DNA of 64,000 nt from Nitrosomonas sp. (lineage in GTDB: Bacteria > Pseudomonadota > Gammaproteobacteria > Burkholderiales > Nitrosomonadaceae). A program made the position numbers and the translations under genes. Within the stretch, counting starts at the first letter, position 1, and every line of letters starts with the position of its first letter. The notes below the pieces were generated by a model that saw nothing but the letters and a program-made list of their open reading frames with translations, had not been told where the DNA came from and made no database searches. Of this stretch, positions 9,950 through 17,086 are shown in pieces. Location of the stretch: positions 434,001 through 498,000 of the forward strand of contig JALDQW010000001.1 of NCBI GenBank assembly GCA_031316255.1. The letters are read 5' to 3'.

Positions 9950-10106
9950 AATGCCGGTAATTTATCATCTCAGAGTGGAAACTTTTCAACGCCGATTTAT
10001 CCAAAATTCTGGTAAGTTTTACATGCCGATTGACAAGTAAAAATAATAATGCAAACATTTTCCAGAGGTTGGTCGAAGAAAGGTCTTATGAGTATTTTTG
10101 TCATGC

Positions 10107-10420
10107 TGCGTATTCCGGTGAGATTGAACAGCCATTCCGGCGGGTTGAACGCCAATTCCGGGAAATCTGTTTCGCGATAATTAAGGATAGAAAAAGGCAA
10201 ACGTAAGAATTCAATATTGAGCATTATTCACCTTAAGCCTCATACTAAACGACTTCTGCAATCCCCGTAAACTCAAGGATGTATGCGAAGCAAACACCCG
10301 AAGGGTTTATCCTTGAATTTATGGGGATGGAAGAAAAAATAATTTGAGAGGCTAACAAAAATTTAGTGGAAATGTTCATTTTGAACCAGAATGGCTGTTC
10401 AGTTTGGACCAGAATATGCA
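10107..10420. mobile_element. 314-bp non-autonomous insertion element (MITE-like)
   Basis: The element interrupts the conserved gene between the codons for KPWH and DKNTHK. The left end starts TGCGTATTCCGGTGAGATTG, the right end on the other strand TGCATATTCTGGTCCAAACT; both then continue GAACAGCCATTC, giving imperfect terminal inverted repeats of about 34 bp. A 5-bp target duplication CATGC flanks it (10102-10106 and 10421-10425). It has no transposase gene. The TGN...GAACAGCCATTC ends recall another IS21 subgroup, so it is probably a deletion derivative mobilised in trans. Confidence 0.85.
10261..10328. repeat. 68-bp imperfect palindrome inside the 314-bp element
   Basis: ATCCCCGTAAACTCAAGGAT (10261-10280) pairs at 18 of 20 positions with the inverse of 10309-10328. 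The loop holds a second small stem (CCC GAA GGG with flanking AAA/TTT). The whole could fold as a two-level hairpin in DNA or RNA. It is unrelated to the element's own ends and may be a REP-type unit that entered it. Confidence 0.65.
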
Positions 10421-10925
10421 CATGCCAGGGTTTATAAGCAGAGCACGCTTCCATCGCCGAAAGAATGTGCACCAACCCGGGATGCTTACCACGCTGCTTG
10501 ATCACTTGAGCGACCAGGTCTTCTTTACGAATATGCGATTTGTTTACATGCTCGATAGATACATTCTGTGCATCAGCTATTTCATGTGCGCATTGACGAA
10601 GGCGTTCGCGCCAGGGATCGGCAAATAACTTGGCGTAATCGAATATCCTGATATGACGGAAATTCAGAAAACTGGTCATGCCACCTGCGTAACAAGCACC
10701 CGGCAAGGCACCAGTTATAATCATTCTGTCATAGCAGGAAAGCACGCCAAGCAGGTCTGATTGATAACGTTCGGTCAGGTGTGTCATGATCAACGTCTCC
10801 TTGATAGGTTGGCTACGCAGATTTTAACTTTTTTGGTTCCGGCTTGTCCGGCTTAGGTATAGGCACTGAGCCCGCTCTCAAGAACGGTGGTAGCTTGGAA
10901 AAAACCTCCACATCCGAGAGAAACC

Positions 10926-11354
10926 CTATTTCTTTTCTAATCCGCCAAATAGTGTGTAAAGGATATGTGATGTGGTCATCGCATACACGGTCTCACCTAC
11001 CACAAGCAGACCTTGAAATTGATCGAAATTAGCGATTCCAGTGTTAGTTGCTTTTAGATAGACAATGATCGAGATATACAACACGAACGTGATTGGCACA
11101 AAGATATACGCAAACAATGTCAAACTATCCAATTGTTTCGAATTCATGATTACGGAACTTTTCTGATCTCTAATGAAATTAAAAATCGCCATGCTGTAAC
11201 CGGCAAATACGGGCAGAACAATGGCTCCAGTCGTAATAAACTCGTTATACGTGAAGCCGTTCGATAAAAAAGCCACAAACAATATAAAAAGGATGTAAGT
11301 ATGTGCAATAATAAAAAAAATGCCTAAGGTTATGCGTAATTTAGTTCGTGTCAC
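10926..11354 (-). CDS. Four-helix membrane protein of unknown function
   Basis: I do not recognise this 142-residue protein. It has about four hydrophobic segments: ITLGIFFIIAHTYILFILFV, a segment around TTGAIVLPVFAGYSMAIFNF, another around LFAYIFVPITFVLYISIIVY, and a weak one near LLVVGETVYAMTTS. It overlaps the upstream gene by 14 bases, so the two are translated together. It lies in the island next to the tRNA, flanked by insertion debris, which suggests cargo. Confidence 0.6.
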   Translation of the reverse strand: MTRTKLRITLGIFFIIAHTYILFILFVAFLSNGFTYNEFITTGAIVLPVFAGYSMAIFNFIRDQKSSVIMNSKQLDSLTLFAYIFVPITFVLYISIIVYLKATNTGIANFDQFQGLLVVGETVYAMTTSHILYTLFGGLEKK

Positions 11355-12159
11355 TTGCCCCCCCTTTTTTTGCTATCTCCTGCAAATTAGTTATCAAATT
11401 TTGCGTGTATCTCAATAACGGTTGATAGTATTCTCTTTCCATAGACTGATATGCACTATCGGTAGGAATTCGGTCTCCTGCTCCTGTCGCATAATACCCG
11501 TCCACGATGAGGTAGACCATCATCGCCTCAGGTTGAGGCACATAGATCAGATTTAACTTCAGATGCTCCCAGTATTTCTCGGTTATTATCACTTCGCCAC
11601 GGAGCGACTTGATGCTTAGTTGGGCGCGATTTTGGTCTCTCTTTAAGATATTAACATCGGCACTCTTTTGCTCGAAGATTTTTGTAAAATAGCCAAGTAA
11701 AAAATCTAAATCTAGTTGTTCTATATGCAAGTTTGCACTTCCAGTTGGAGCGCGTGGCCGAGAGTTTTCATACATCGCTTTCCCAATTAATGCGTCGGCA
11801 TCCACCGACACTAATACTAGTGACTGCCTACATGCGACCGAGATAGCAGACAACTTTCTGAAAATAGCGATCCACGCTTCTTCGTGTGTAACTTCGACAT
11901 CAATCCAATAACTAACACCCGAGCCATGTAGCGAACCATTTATGGCAGAGAAACCAAACCTACCAAGAAGTGCTTCAAGCTCCTTCTCGGTTACGCTATC
12001 AGCAGGTCGTACATGAACTGTTCCTGGACTAGCAATATTATATTCGGCGCATTCGCTGTAGGATATAGCCGAAGAACTGACAAAAAGACTGAAAATTGTT
12101 GCAGCTATCAAGACATGCAGCTTTAGGCAAACTGGAAATAAAATAAAACTGTTGACCAT
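11341..12159 (-). CDS. Exported protein of unknown function
   Basis: A 272-residue protein with an N-terminal hydrophobic segment (LHVLIAATIFSLFVSSSAIS) that looks like a signal peptide, possibly with a later start than 12159. The remainder is soluble, with mixed helix and strand and no motif I recognise. It is followed by the four-helix membrane protein with a 14-base overlap, so an exported protein and a membrane partner may work together. No homology to named systems can be claimed from reading. Confidence 0.6.
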   Translation of the reverse strand: MVNSFILFPVCLKLHVLIAATIFSLFVSSSAISYSECAEYNIASPGTVHVRPADSVTEKELEALLGRFGFSAINGSLHGSGVSYWIDVEVTHEEAWIAIFRKLSAISVACRQSLVLVSVDADALIGKAMYENSRPRAPTGSANLHIEQLDLDFLLGYFTKIFEQKSADVNILKRDQNRAQLSIKSLRGEVIITEKYWEHLKLNLIYVPQPEAMMVYLIVDGYYATGAGDRIPTDSAYQSMEREYYQPLLRYTQNLITNLQEIAKKGGASDTN

Positions 12160-12219
12160 TTGTTCTTCCCATTGAAAGAACCACTTCTCAGATTTTGGGG
12201 TGGCGCCTAAGATAATTAT

Positions 12220-12370
12220 GGCTCTGTTGCAAGAGATAATAAAGTTAGTGCATTATCGCGTTTTTCAGGCTAATTCACAATGTCAGATTTCAAATGGAGT
12301 CATTATCAGGGTGAGCTAATATTGGGATGTGTCCGATGATACAGATTTTAACTGATACATATGTTCAAAA
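12220..12370 (+). pseudogene. IS6-family left-end remnant with transposase start
   Basis: GGCTCTGTTGCA at 12220-12231 matches the IS6/IS26-type terminal repeat, and 60 bases on an ATG at 12280 begins MSDFKWSHYQGELILGCVR, the usual IS6 transposase start. The next codons degrade (TGA where a tryptophan codon is expected) and similarity fades near 12370. No right end is seen. Confidence 0.75.
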
Positions 12371-12795
12371 AGGCTATTTGAGGTCGTAATAGAGTTTCTG
12401 AGAAAAACGTCGCTAGGAAATAATTGGCATGCAGCAGAAAGGATTAATAGGGGTTAAGTTAGGATAGGTGATGTAAGAAGTTTTACAATAGCGAAAGACG
12501 CATCACACACCTTTGTTGGAGCTTGCACAGTGTGACACACTAAAACTCCTTAACTTTTATCCAATAGTTAACCAGTTTTATTGCGCTAGTCCGAGAAATA
12601 ATGCATGAGGTTGACATGGGTTTGTACATTACCATCAATTTTTCAAAGGTTCAGCAATAGATCGAATTGCTGCAACAGAATCGACCGCTTATTCTTGCTA
12701 TGCTGTCATTTTGCTAAATTGGGAGAGTGACTCATAAGGGTCGAAAGCTGCTATTCGTTTGCTGGTAAAGCACCATTCTCAATGAATGTATCCCG

Positions 12796-12853
12796 TCAGC
12801 ACAAGTCAGGTACAAAATATCTAATTTGACCGCTTGGAAAGAAGGAAAAAGTG
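12796..12853 (+). pseudogene. Decayed 3' fragment of a second alpA-like gene
   Basis: About 55 bases align with the end of the helix-turn-helix gene at 5837-6064. TCAGGTACAAAATATCT is shared exactly, followed by ATTTGA.CGC.TGGAAAGAA with scattered changes. No start or upstream part of the gene remains. It lies 96 bases from the tRNA-Thr 3' end, where excisionase-like genes of integrated elements often sit. Confidence 0.75.
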
Positions 12854-12948
12854 GTCTCAGTAAGGGTTACTATATTGTTGCAATGTAACCCCCGTGTAAC
12901 CCCAGAAACGAAAATGGTTTGCGGATGGATTGCAAGCCATTGATTTTA

Positions 12949-13024
12949 TGGTGCCGACACCAAGAATCGAACTCGGGACCTTCTGATTACAAATCAGCTG
13001 CTCTACCATCTGAGCTATGCCGGC
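12949..13024 (-). tRNA. tRNA-Thr (anticodon UGU)
   Basis: The minus strand reads GCCGGCATAGCTCAGATGG at the 5' end and closes with TGTCGGCACCA, giving a 7-bp acceptor stem and an encoded CCA. The anticodon stem-loop CTGATTTGTAATCAG carries TGT in the loop. The T arm contains GTTCGAT. All arms are canonical over 76 nt. Its 3' end faces the island on the left, making it the probable integration site. Confidence 0.97.
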
Positions 13025-13053
13025 TTACTTGAAACTGTACTGAGGGTTTAGGT

Positions 13054-13482
13054 TTACTTTACTATGCGCAATTTGGTATTGCCTTTTTTTCCAATCGTTT
13101 TTTTCTCAGGCTTCAGTTGCTTATCTAGCGTTTCGTCGATGGTTCTTGCTTTCGTTTGTTCAGCTTCAAGTTGAACTTCGGGAAATGCTATGCCTTGATT
13201 AACTTCTCTTGCGAAAATACCTTTAACGGCATCCGTAGGAAAAATTATTTCTCTTGCAACACCATTAAACCTTGCCGAGAAGCTGATTATATCATTACCG
13301 ATAACAAGATTGTGTACTGCACCGAGACCAATATTAAAAATGATTTCATCATTTTTAATAATATCCGCTGGAAAGTTCATTTCCAGCGTAGCCTTGACCG
13401 ATAGTAATGGCGTATACCCGCACTCGTTGCACCATTCATAGATCGAACGAACCAGGTATGGCTTTGTTGATGGAAGTTTCAT
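13054..13482 (-). CDS. sspB: ClpXP protease specificity-enhancing factor SspB
   Basis: SspB tethers ssrA-tagged proteins to ClpX for degradation. The 142-residue protein has the SspB fold region first (KPYLVRSIYEWCNECGYTP, then IVNIG-like FNIGLGAVHNLVIGND and ISFSARFNGVAREIIFP). A charged linker follows and then a short basic C-terminal tail ending TKLRIVK, the ClpX-docking peptide type. It overlaps sspA by four bases, as in many proteobacteria. Confidence 0.95.
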   Translation of the reverse strand: MKLPSTKPYLVRSIYEWCNECGYTPLLSVKATLEMNFPADIIKNDEIIFNIGLGAVHNLVIGNDIISFSARFNGVAREIIFPTDAVKGIFAREVNQGIAFPEVQLEAEQTKARTIDETLDKQLKPEKKTIGKKGNTKLRIVK

Positions 13483-14078
13483 TTTCGCATGACCTTCTCA
13501 GATGCAGACAACGCATCGATAAAGAGAGGTCTACTGAATAATCGTTCCGAGTATTTTAATAAAGGCGCAGCCTGTTTGGGTAATTTAATCCCATAATGCT
13601 CAAGTCGCCATAACAACGGCGCGATAGCAACATCCAGCATAGAGAACTCGTCACCCAACATGAATTTTTGTTTCTCAAATATCGGTGCAATCATTGTTAA
13701 GTTTTCAGCAACAGAAGTGCGTGCTTTTTCCGCAGCTTTGGCATCATTACTTTCAATCAAATCGATATAACAAAACAATTCCTGCTCAAAACGATACAGC
13801 AATAATCTGGCGCGCGCGCGCATCACAGGATCGGCAGGCATGAGCTGAGGATGCGGAAAACGATCATCAATATATTCATTAATAATATTTGATTCGTAAA
13901 GCACCAGATCCCGTTCGACCAGGATCGGTGCTTTTCCGTATGGACTCATGACTGCCAAGTCTTCAGGCTTGTTATTTGGATCAACATCAATGACTTCAAA
14001 GTCCATATCCTTTTCGTGCAAAACGATTCTGCAACGATGGCTATATGGGCATGTGATCGTTGAATACAAAGTCATCAT
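13479..14078 (-). CDS. sspA: Stringent starvation protein A (GST-fold)
   Basis: A 199-residue glutathione-S-transferase-fold protein that in enterobacteria binds RNA polymerase during starvation. The N-terminal thioredoxin-like half starts MTLYSTITCPYSHRCRIVLH and contains the family's cis-proline region (YGKAPILVERDLVLYESNII). The helical C-terminal half follows. It lies between petC and sspB, all on the same strand, the usual betaproteobacterial order petABC-sspA-sspB. Confidence 0.95.
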   Translation of the reverse strand: MMTLYSTITCPYSHRCRIVLHEKDMDFEVIDVDPNNKPEDLAVMSPYGKAPILVERDLVLYESNIINEYIDDRFPHPQLMPADPVMRARARLLLYRFEQELFCYIDLIESNDAKAAEKARTSVAENLTMIAPIFEKQKFMLGDEFSMLDVAIAPLLWRLEHYGIKLPKQAAPLLKYSERLFSRPLFIDALSASEKVMRK

Positions 14079-14122
14079 AGCTATTATTCTCTAAACTTTC
14101 TTAGTTATGAAAAACTTTTCAA

Positions 14123-14848
14123 TCAATGAATGTCTTTCCAATATTCTTTATACAACAGGTAAGTTAAACCCAGCATACCAAACAGGAAAATCATTACCAA
14201 CATTCCCAAGCGCTTGCGTTCATTTGCGATTGGTTCTCCCAGGTAAACCAGATAATTCACTAAATCAGCAACATATTTATCATATTCCGATACTGTCATT
14301 GTTCCTGGTTTAACCAATTCCAGGCTTTTCACTTCTTTTCCGCCGATGGTTTGCACTACAAGCTTTTGTTCGCCTTGAAGTTCATAGAACACATGCGGCA
14401 TTGCTGCTCGATCAAAGACTAAATTATTCCAACCAGGCACTGTCGTATCATCGCGATAAAATGCACGCAGATAGGTATATAACCAATCAGCACCATTCGA
14501 TCTGGCTATAACAGATAGATCAGGTGGGGCAACACCAAACCATTCTTCCCCTTCTTTTTTACGCATGGCTGTCAACATCAGATCACCAGCTTTCTGCCCT
14601 GTCAGTATCAATTTCTTGAGTACCTCGGCTTCGTTATCTAGCCCAATATCGCGATGACGATTGTACCGCATGAAACTGGCGCCATGACAAGTCAGACAGT
14701 AGTTTACAAATGTTTCAGCACCACGCTGCAACGATTCATTATCACTGGAATCAATTGGCGCTTTATCTAATGGCATTCCAGGCTCTGCAGCAAATAGGGC
14801 CATCGGAACCATACACAGGACAAGTAAAAATATTTTTATTTTATTCAT
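14123..14848 (-). CDS. petC: Cytochrome c1 of the bc1 complex
   Basis: The 241-residue protein has a signal peptide (LLVLCMVPMALFAAEPG), a CxxCH haem c site (NYCLTCHGASF near residue 52), a candidate methionine ligand in AAMPHVF, and a C-terminal membrane anchor (LVMIFLFGMLGLTYLLY). It accepts electrons from the Rieske centre and passes them to soluble cytochrome c. The start overlaps the petB stop by four bases. Confidence 0.97.
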   Translation of the reverse strand: MNKIKIFLLVLCMVPMALFAAEPGMPLDKAPIDSSDNESLQRGAETFVNYCLTCHGASFMRYNRHRDIGLDNEAEVLKKLILTGQKAGDLMLTAMRKKEGEEWFGVAPPDLSVIARSNGADWLYTYLRAFYRDDTTVPGWNNLVFDRAAMPHVFYELQGEQKLVVQTIGGKEVKSLELVKPGTMTVSEYDKYVADLVNYLVYLGEPIANERKRLGMLVMIFLFGMLGLTYLLYKEYWKDIH

Positions 14849-16092
14849 TTGGTTACTCTTTTAGGCTCAGGTTTTGTCTTATCTATTTTGCTATATATTG
14901 GCATCAGAACAAAGAAAGCAAAATAAATAACCGAAAAGATTTGCGCTAACAACGTATAAAAAGGAGTTGGCGGTTGTGTACCCAGCCAGCCCAATACGAA
15001 GAAACTGATAACAAACAATGTCAAAAATGTCTTAAAAATTGGTCCTTTGTAACGGATTGACTTAACTGGGCTTCTATCCAGCCATGGCAGGAAGCAGAAA
15101 ACGGCAACACCTGCAACCATCAAAATCACACCCCACAACTTCGCTTCAATTCCCAGGAAATTGACAGTTACCGCACGTAACATTGAGTAATAAGGTGTGA
15201 AATACCAGACTGGTGCAATATGATCGGGTGTTTGCAATGTATTTGCCGGGATGAAGTTATTATATTCCAGAAAATAACCACCCATCTCCGGTGCAAAAAA
15301 GATAATGCCACAAAACACAATCAGAAAACCAATAACACCGAAAATATCTTTCACGGTGTAGTACGGATGGAATGGAATACCATCGACAGGGATTTTGGTT
15401 TCAGGGTTTTTGTTTTCCTTGATTTCGATACCATCAGGGTTGTTTGAACCCACTTCATGCAATGCGATGACATGTACAAATACCAATACAACAATGAGCA
15501 CGGGCAAGGTCACCACATGATATGCAAAGAAACGATTGAGCGCCGCATCCGACAGCATAAAGTCGCCCAGAATCCAGTTATGCAATGTTTCGCCAATAAC
15601 CGGGATGGCTTCAAACATGCTCACGATCACCTGCGCACCCCAGTAAGACATTTGTCCCCATGGCAAAATATAACCGGTAAATGCGAGACTCATTAACACG
15701 AAGAAAATAGCCATACCAATCAGCCATAACAATTCGCGTGGTTTCCGGTATGAGCCGTAGATCATGCCACGGAACATATGCAGATAAACGACCACAAAGA
15801 ACATTGATGCTCCAGTAGAGTGCATATAGCGGATTAACCAGCCATATTCAACATCACGCATGATATATTCGACTGATGCAAATGCCAGACTCGAGTCAGG
15901 CTTGTAACTCATGGTCAGGAAAATACCAGTAATCAACTGGTTGACCAATACCAACAATGCCAATGAGCCAAAGAAATACCAGAAATTAAAATTCTTTGGC
16001 GCATAATATTCAGAGAGATGTGCTCTCCATGTCACTGTCATTGGAAATCGTTTATCGATCCACCCAAGAAAAGAATTTTTTTGTTCGTTCAT
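14845..16092 (-). CDS. petB: Cytochrome b of the bc1 complex
   Basis: A 415-residue membrane protein with eight or more helices. It has the bis-haem histidines (for example RYMHSTGASMFF and YHVVTLPVL) and the quinol-site PEWY-like region, here PVWYFTPYY near residue 295. The C-terminal helices (LFVISFFVLGWLG and IFSVIYFAFFVLMP) complete the long form. It is the quinol-oxidising core; in ammonia oxidisers this complex links the quinone pool to cytochrome c. It starts at the base after the petA stop. Confidence 0.97.
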   Translation of the reverse strand: MNEQKNSFLGWIDKRFPMTVTWRAHLSEYYAPKNFNFWYFFGSLALLVLVNQLITGIFLTMSYKPDSSLAFASVEYIMRDVEYGWLIRYMHSTGASMFFVVVYLHMFRGMIYGSYRKPRELLWLIGMAIFFVLMSLAFTGYILPWGQMSYWGAQVIVSMFEAIPVIGETLHNWILGDFMLSDAALNRFFAYHVVTLPVLIVVLVFVHVIALHEVGSNNPDGIEIKENKNPETKIPVDGIPFHPYYTVKDIFGVIGFLIVFCGIIFFAPEMGGYFLEYNNFIPANTLQTPDHIAPVWYFTPYYSMLRAVTVNFLGIEAKLWGVILMVAGVAVFCFLPWLDRSPVKSIRYKGPIFKTFLTLFVISFFVLGWLGTQPPTPFYTLLAQIFSVIYFAFFVLMPIYSKIDKTKPEPKRVTK

Positions 16093-16701
16093 TTATGCAG
16101 ATTCCTTGCTTTCTGCCCCGATTAAAAGGACGTTATCACTTAAATACACATGTGGTGGAACCACCATATTCGTTGGTGCAGGAACGCTCTTATATACGCG
16201 GCCTGCCAAATCGAATTTCGAACCATGACACGGACAAAAGAAACCGCCCAGCCAATCAGGTCCCAGGTCTTCCGGCGCAATATCTTTCCTGAAGACCGGA
16301 GAACAACCCAAATGCGTACAAATACCTTCCACAACCAAAATTGCAGGCTTGATTGATCGGGTTCTGTTCTTGGCGTACTCCGGTTGCTGATCTTTATCTG
16401 AATTCGGATCTGCCAACTGTGGTTCAAGTTTCTCAAGCGTATCCAACATTTGCGGTGTACGATCGAGAATCCAGACTACACGCCCACGCCATTCAACCAT
16501 CATCAACATTCCTGGTTCAAGTCTGGAAATATCAACCTCAACCGGTGCTCCCGCTGCTTTGGCACGTTCACTCGGCATCATGCTTTTAACAAAAGGCGTT
16601 GCGACTCCCACACACGCTACCCCTCCTGCTACAGATGTCGCAGCAACCAAGAACTTTCTTCTTCCACTCATTTCACTATTAATGCTGAAACTATCTGCCA
16701 T
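16093..16701 (-). CDS. petA: Rieske iron-sulfur subunit of the bc1 complex
   Basis: The 202-residue protein carries a Tat-like N-terminal anchor (GRRKFLVAATSVAGGVACVG). Its [2Fe-2S] ligands sit in CTHLGC near residue 130 and CPCHGSKFD near residue 155. It is the first gene of petABC and shows normal length. The promoter should lie in the gap upstream of 16701. Confidence 0.97.
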   Translation of the reverse strand: MADSFSINSEMSGRRKFLVAATSVAGGVACVGVATPFVKSMMPSERAKAAGAPVEVDISRLEPGMLMMVEWRGRVVWILDRTPQMLDTLEKLEPQLADPNSDKDQQPEYAKNRTRSIKPAILVVEGICTHLGCSPVFRKDIAPEDLGPDWLGGFFCPCHGSKFDLAGRVYKSVPAPTNMVVPPHVYLSDNVLLIGAESKESA

Positions 16702-16923
16702 ATTTTAAAATTCCATCAATTAATTTTTTCATGCAATATCAGTTTATTGTATATGCAAAACCGTTAACAAAAATTCCTACCCGGCACTTTTCTTCAGATA
16801 TCTAAACATTGAATCTTAAAAAAATGCATTTCTCAGACATCCCAACTATTTATTATTTATTAAAACTGTCTCAAGACATTTCATGATCTTTGGTTTTGTA
16901 CTTAACTAAAGGCCTGCTGAAAA

Positions 16924-16937
16924 GGGGCTTCGGCCCT
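16924..16937 (-). terminator. Probable terminator below secA
   Basis: The 384-bp gap between secA and petA holds no gene. A GC-rich stem with a tetraloop (GGGGC TTCG GCCCT at 16924-16937 on the plus strand) is followed on the minus strand by CCCCTTTTC, fitting the end of the secA transcript. The rest, A+T rich, must contain the petA promoter; I cannot single out a -10/-35 pair. Confidence 0.5.
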
Positions 16938-17086
16938 CTCTTTCCAGATTCATTCAAGGCAATTTGTTTTTCAGGACAGCCTGTTAAATAAATTGGGAAT
17001 TATACCATAAGCATGATAGGGAAATAGTAAAAAACTTTCTCCCAAATTTGGATCCAACCGATTCAAAATTCAGATATGGAAAATGA

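Larger units (their letters stand above)
7626..10035 (-). mobile_element. IS21-family insertion sequence, 2410 bp
   Basis: The ends are inverted copies: TGTCAATCGGCATTGAAAAT at the left, TGTCAATCGGCATGTAAAAC on the opposite strand at the right. Each end carries a second inner copy of the TCGGCRT...AAAA.TT.CCA motif, as is usual for IS21 elements. An 8-bp target duplication AGTAAAAA flanks it (7618-7625 and 10036-10043). It encodes istA (with an in-frame stop) and istB on the minus strand. Intact duplication and ends point to a recent single insertion. Confidence 0.95.
6536..10793 (-). pseudogene. Conserved protein of unknown function, split by two nested insertions
   Basis: The original gene reads from ATG 10793 (or 10787) to a stop at 6536, in three pieces: 10793-10421, 10101-10044 and 7625-6536. 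Joined with one copy of each target duplication they make exactly 507 codons without a frameshift, passing through KPWHDKNTHKTFLRPTSGKC and then YFIDEEVGLCYLRVPTWCPF. The C-terminal region (LRRADLKKHIPSVSNGKLSR, then LKRLRILGLIKRV) looks like a winged helix. I remember similar proteins of about 500 residues in other proteobacteria without a known function. The 3' piece is open from GTG 7603 but lacks its own start signals. Confidence 0.85.
12160..12948. other. Gene-free junction zone between island cargo and tRNA-Thr
   Basis: This 789-bp stretch holds the IS6 remnant, a sequence (12551-12583) that resembles the hairpin at 6323-6354, and the decayed alpA-like 3' end at 12796-12853. Nothing else resembles a gene. 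It reads as a decayed end of the island or of an earlier occupant of the same tRNA site. Confidence 0.6.
1..12951. mobile_element. Part of an integrative/conjugative island ending at tRNA-Thr
   Basis: The stretch holds an RP4-like transfer block with an oriT, an AlpA-like regulator, two insertion elements, an IS6 remnant, two orphan unknown genes and a decayed second copy of the alpA-like gene. It stops at a tRNA-Thr whose 3' end faces it; beyond the tRNA the genes are ordinary housekeeping. tRNA 3' ends are common integration sites for such islands. No integrase gene is visible in the window, and the left boundary lies outside it, so the unit's extent and mobility are inferred. Confidence 0.55.

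Noticed and set aside
9997..10224. 75-codon frame across the IS21 right end
   Set aside because: It spans the IS junction and the 314-bp element; the sequence is explained by the broken conserved gene and the two elements.
10844..11032. 62-codon frame on the plus strand
   Set aside because: It overlaps the membrane gene at 10926, has no ribosome site and no recognisable content.
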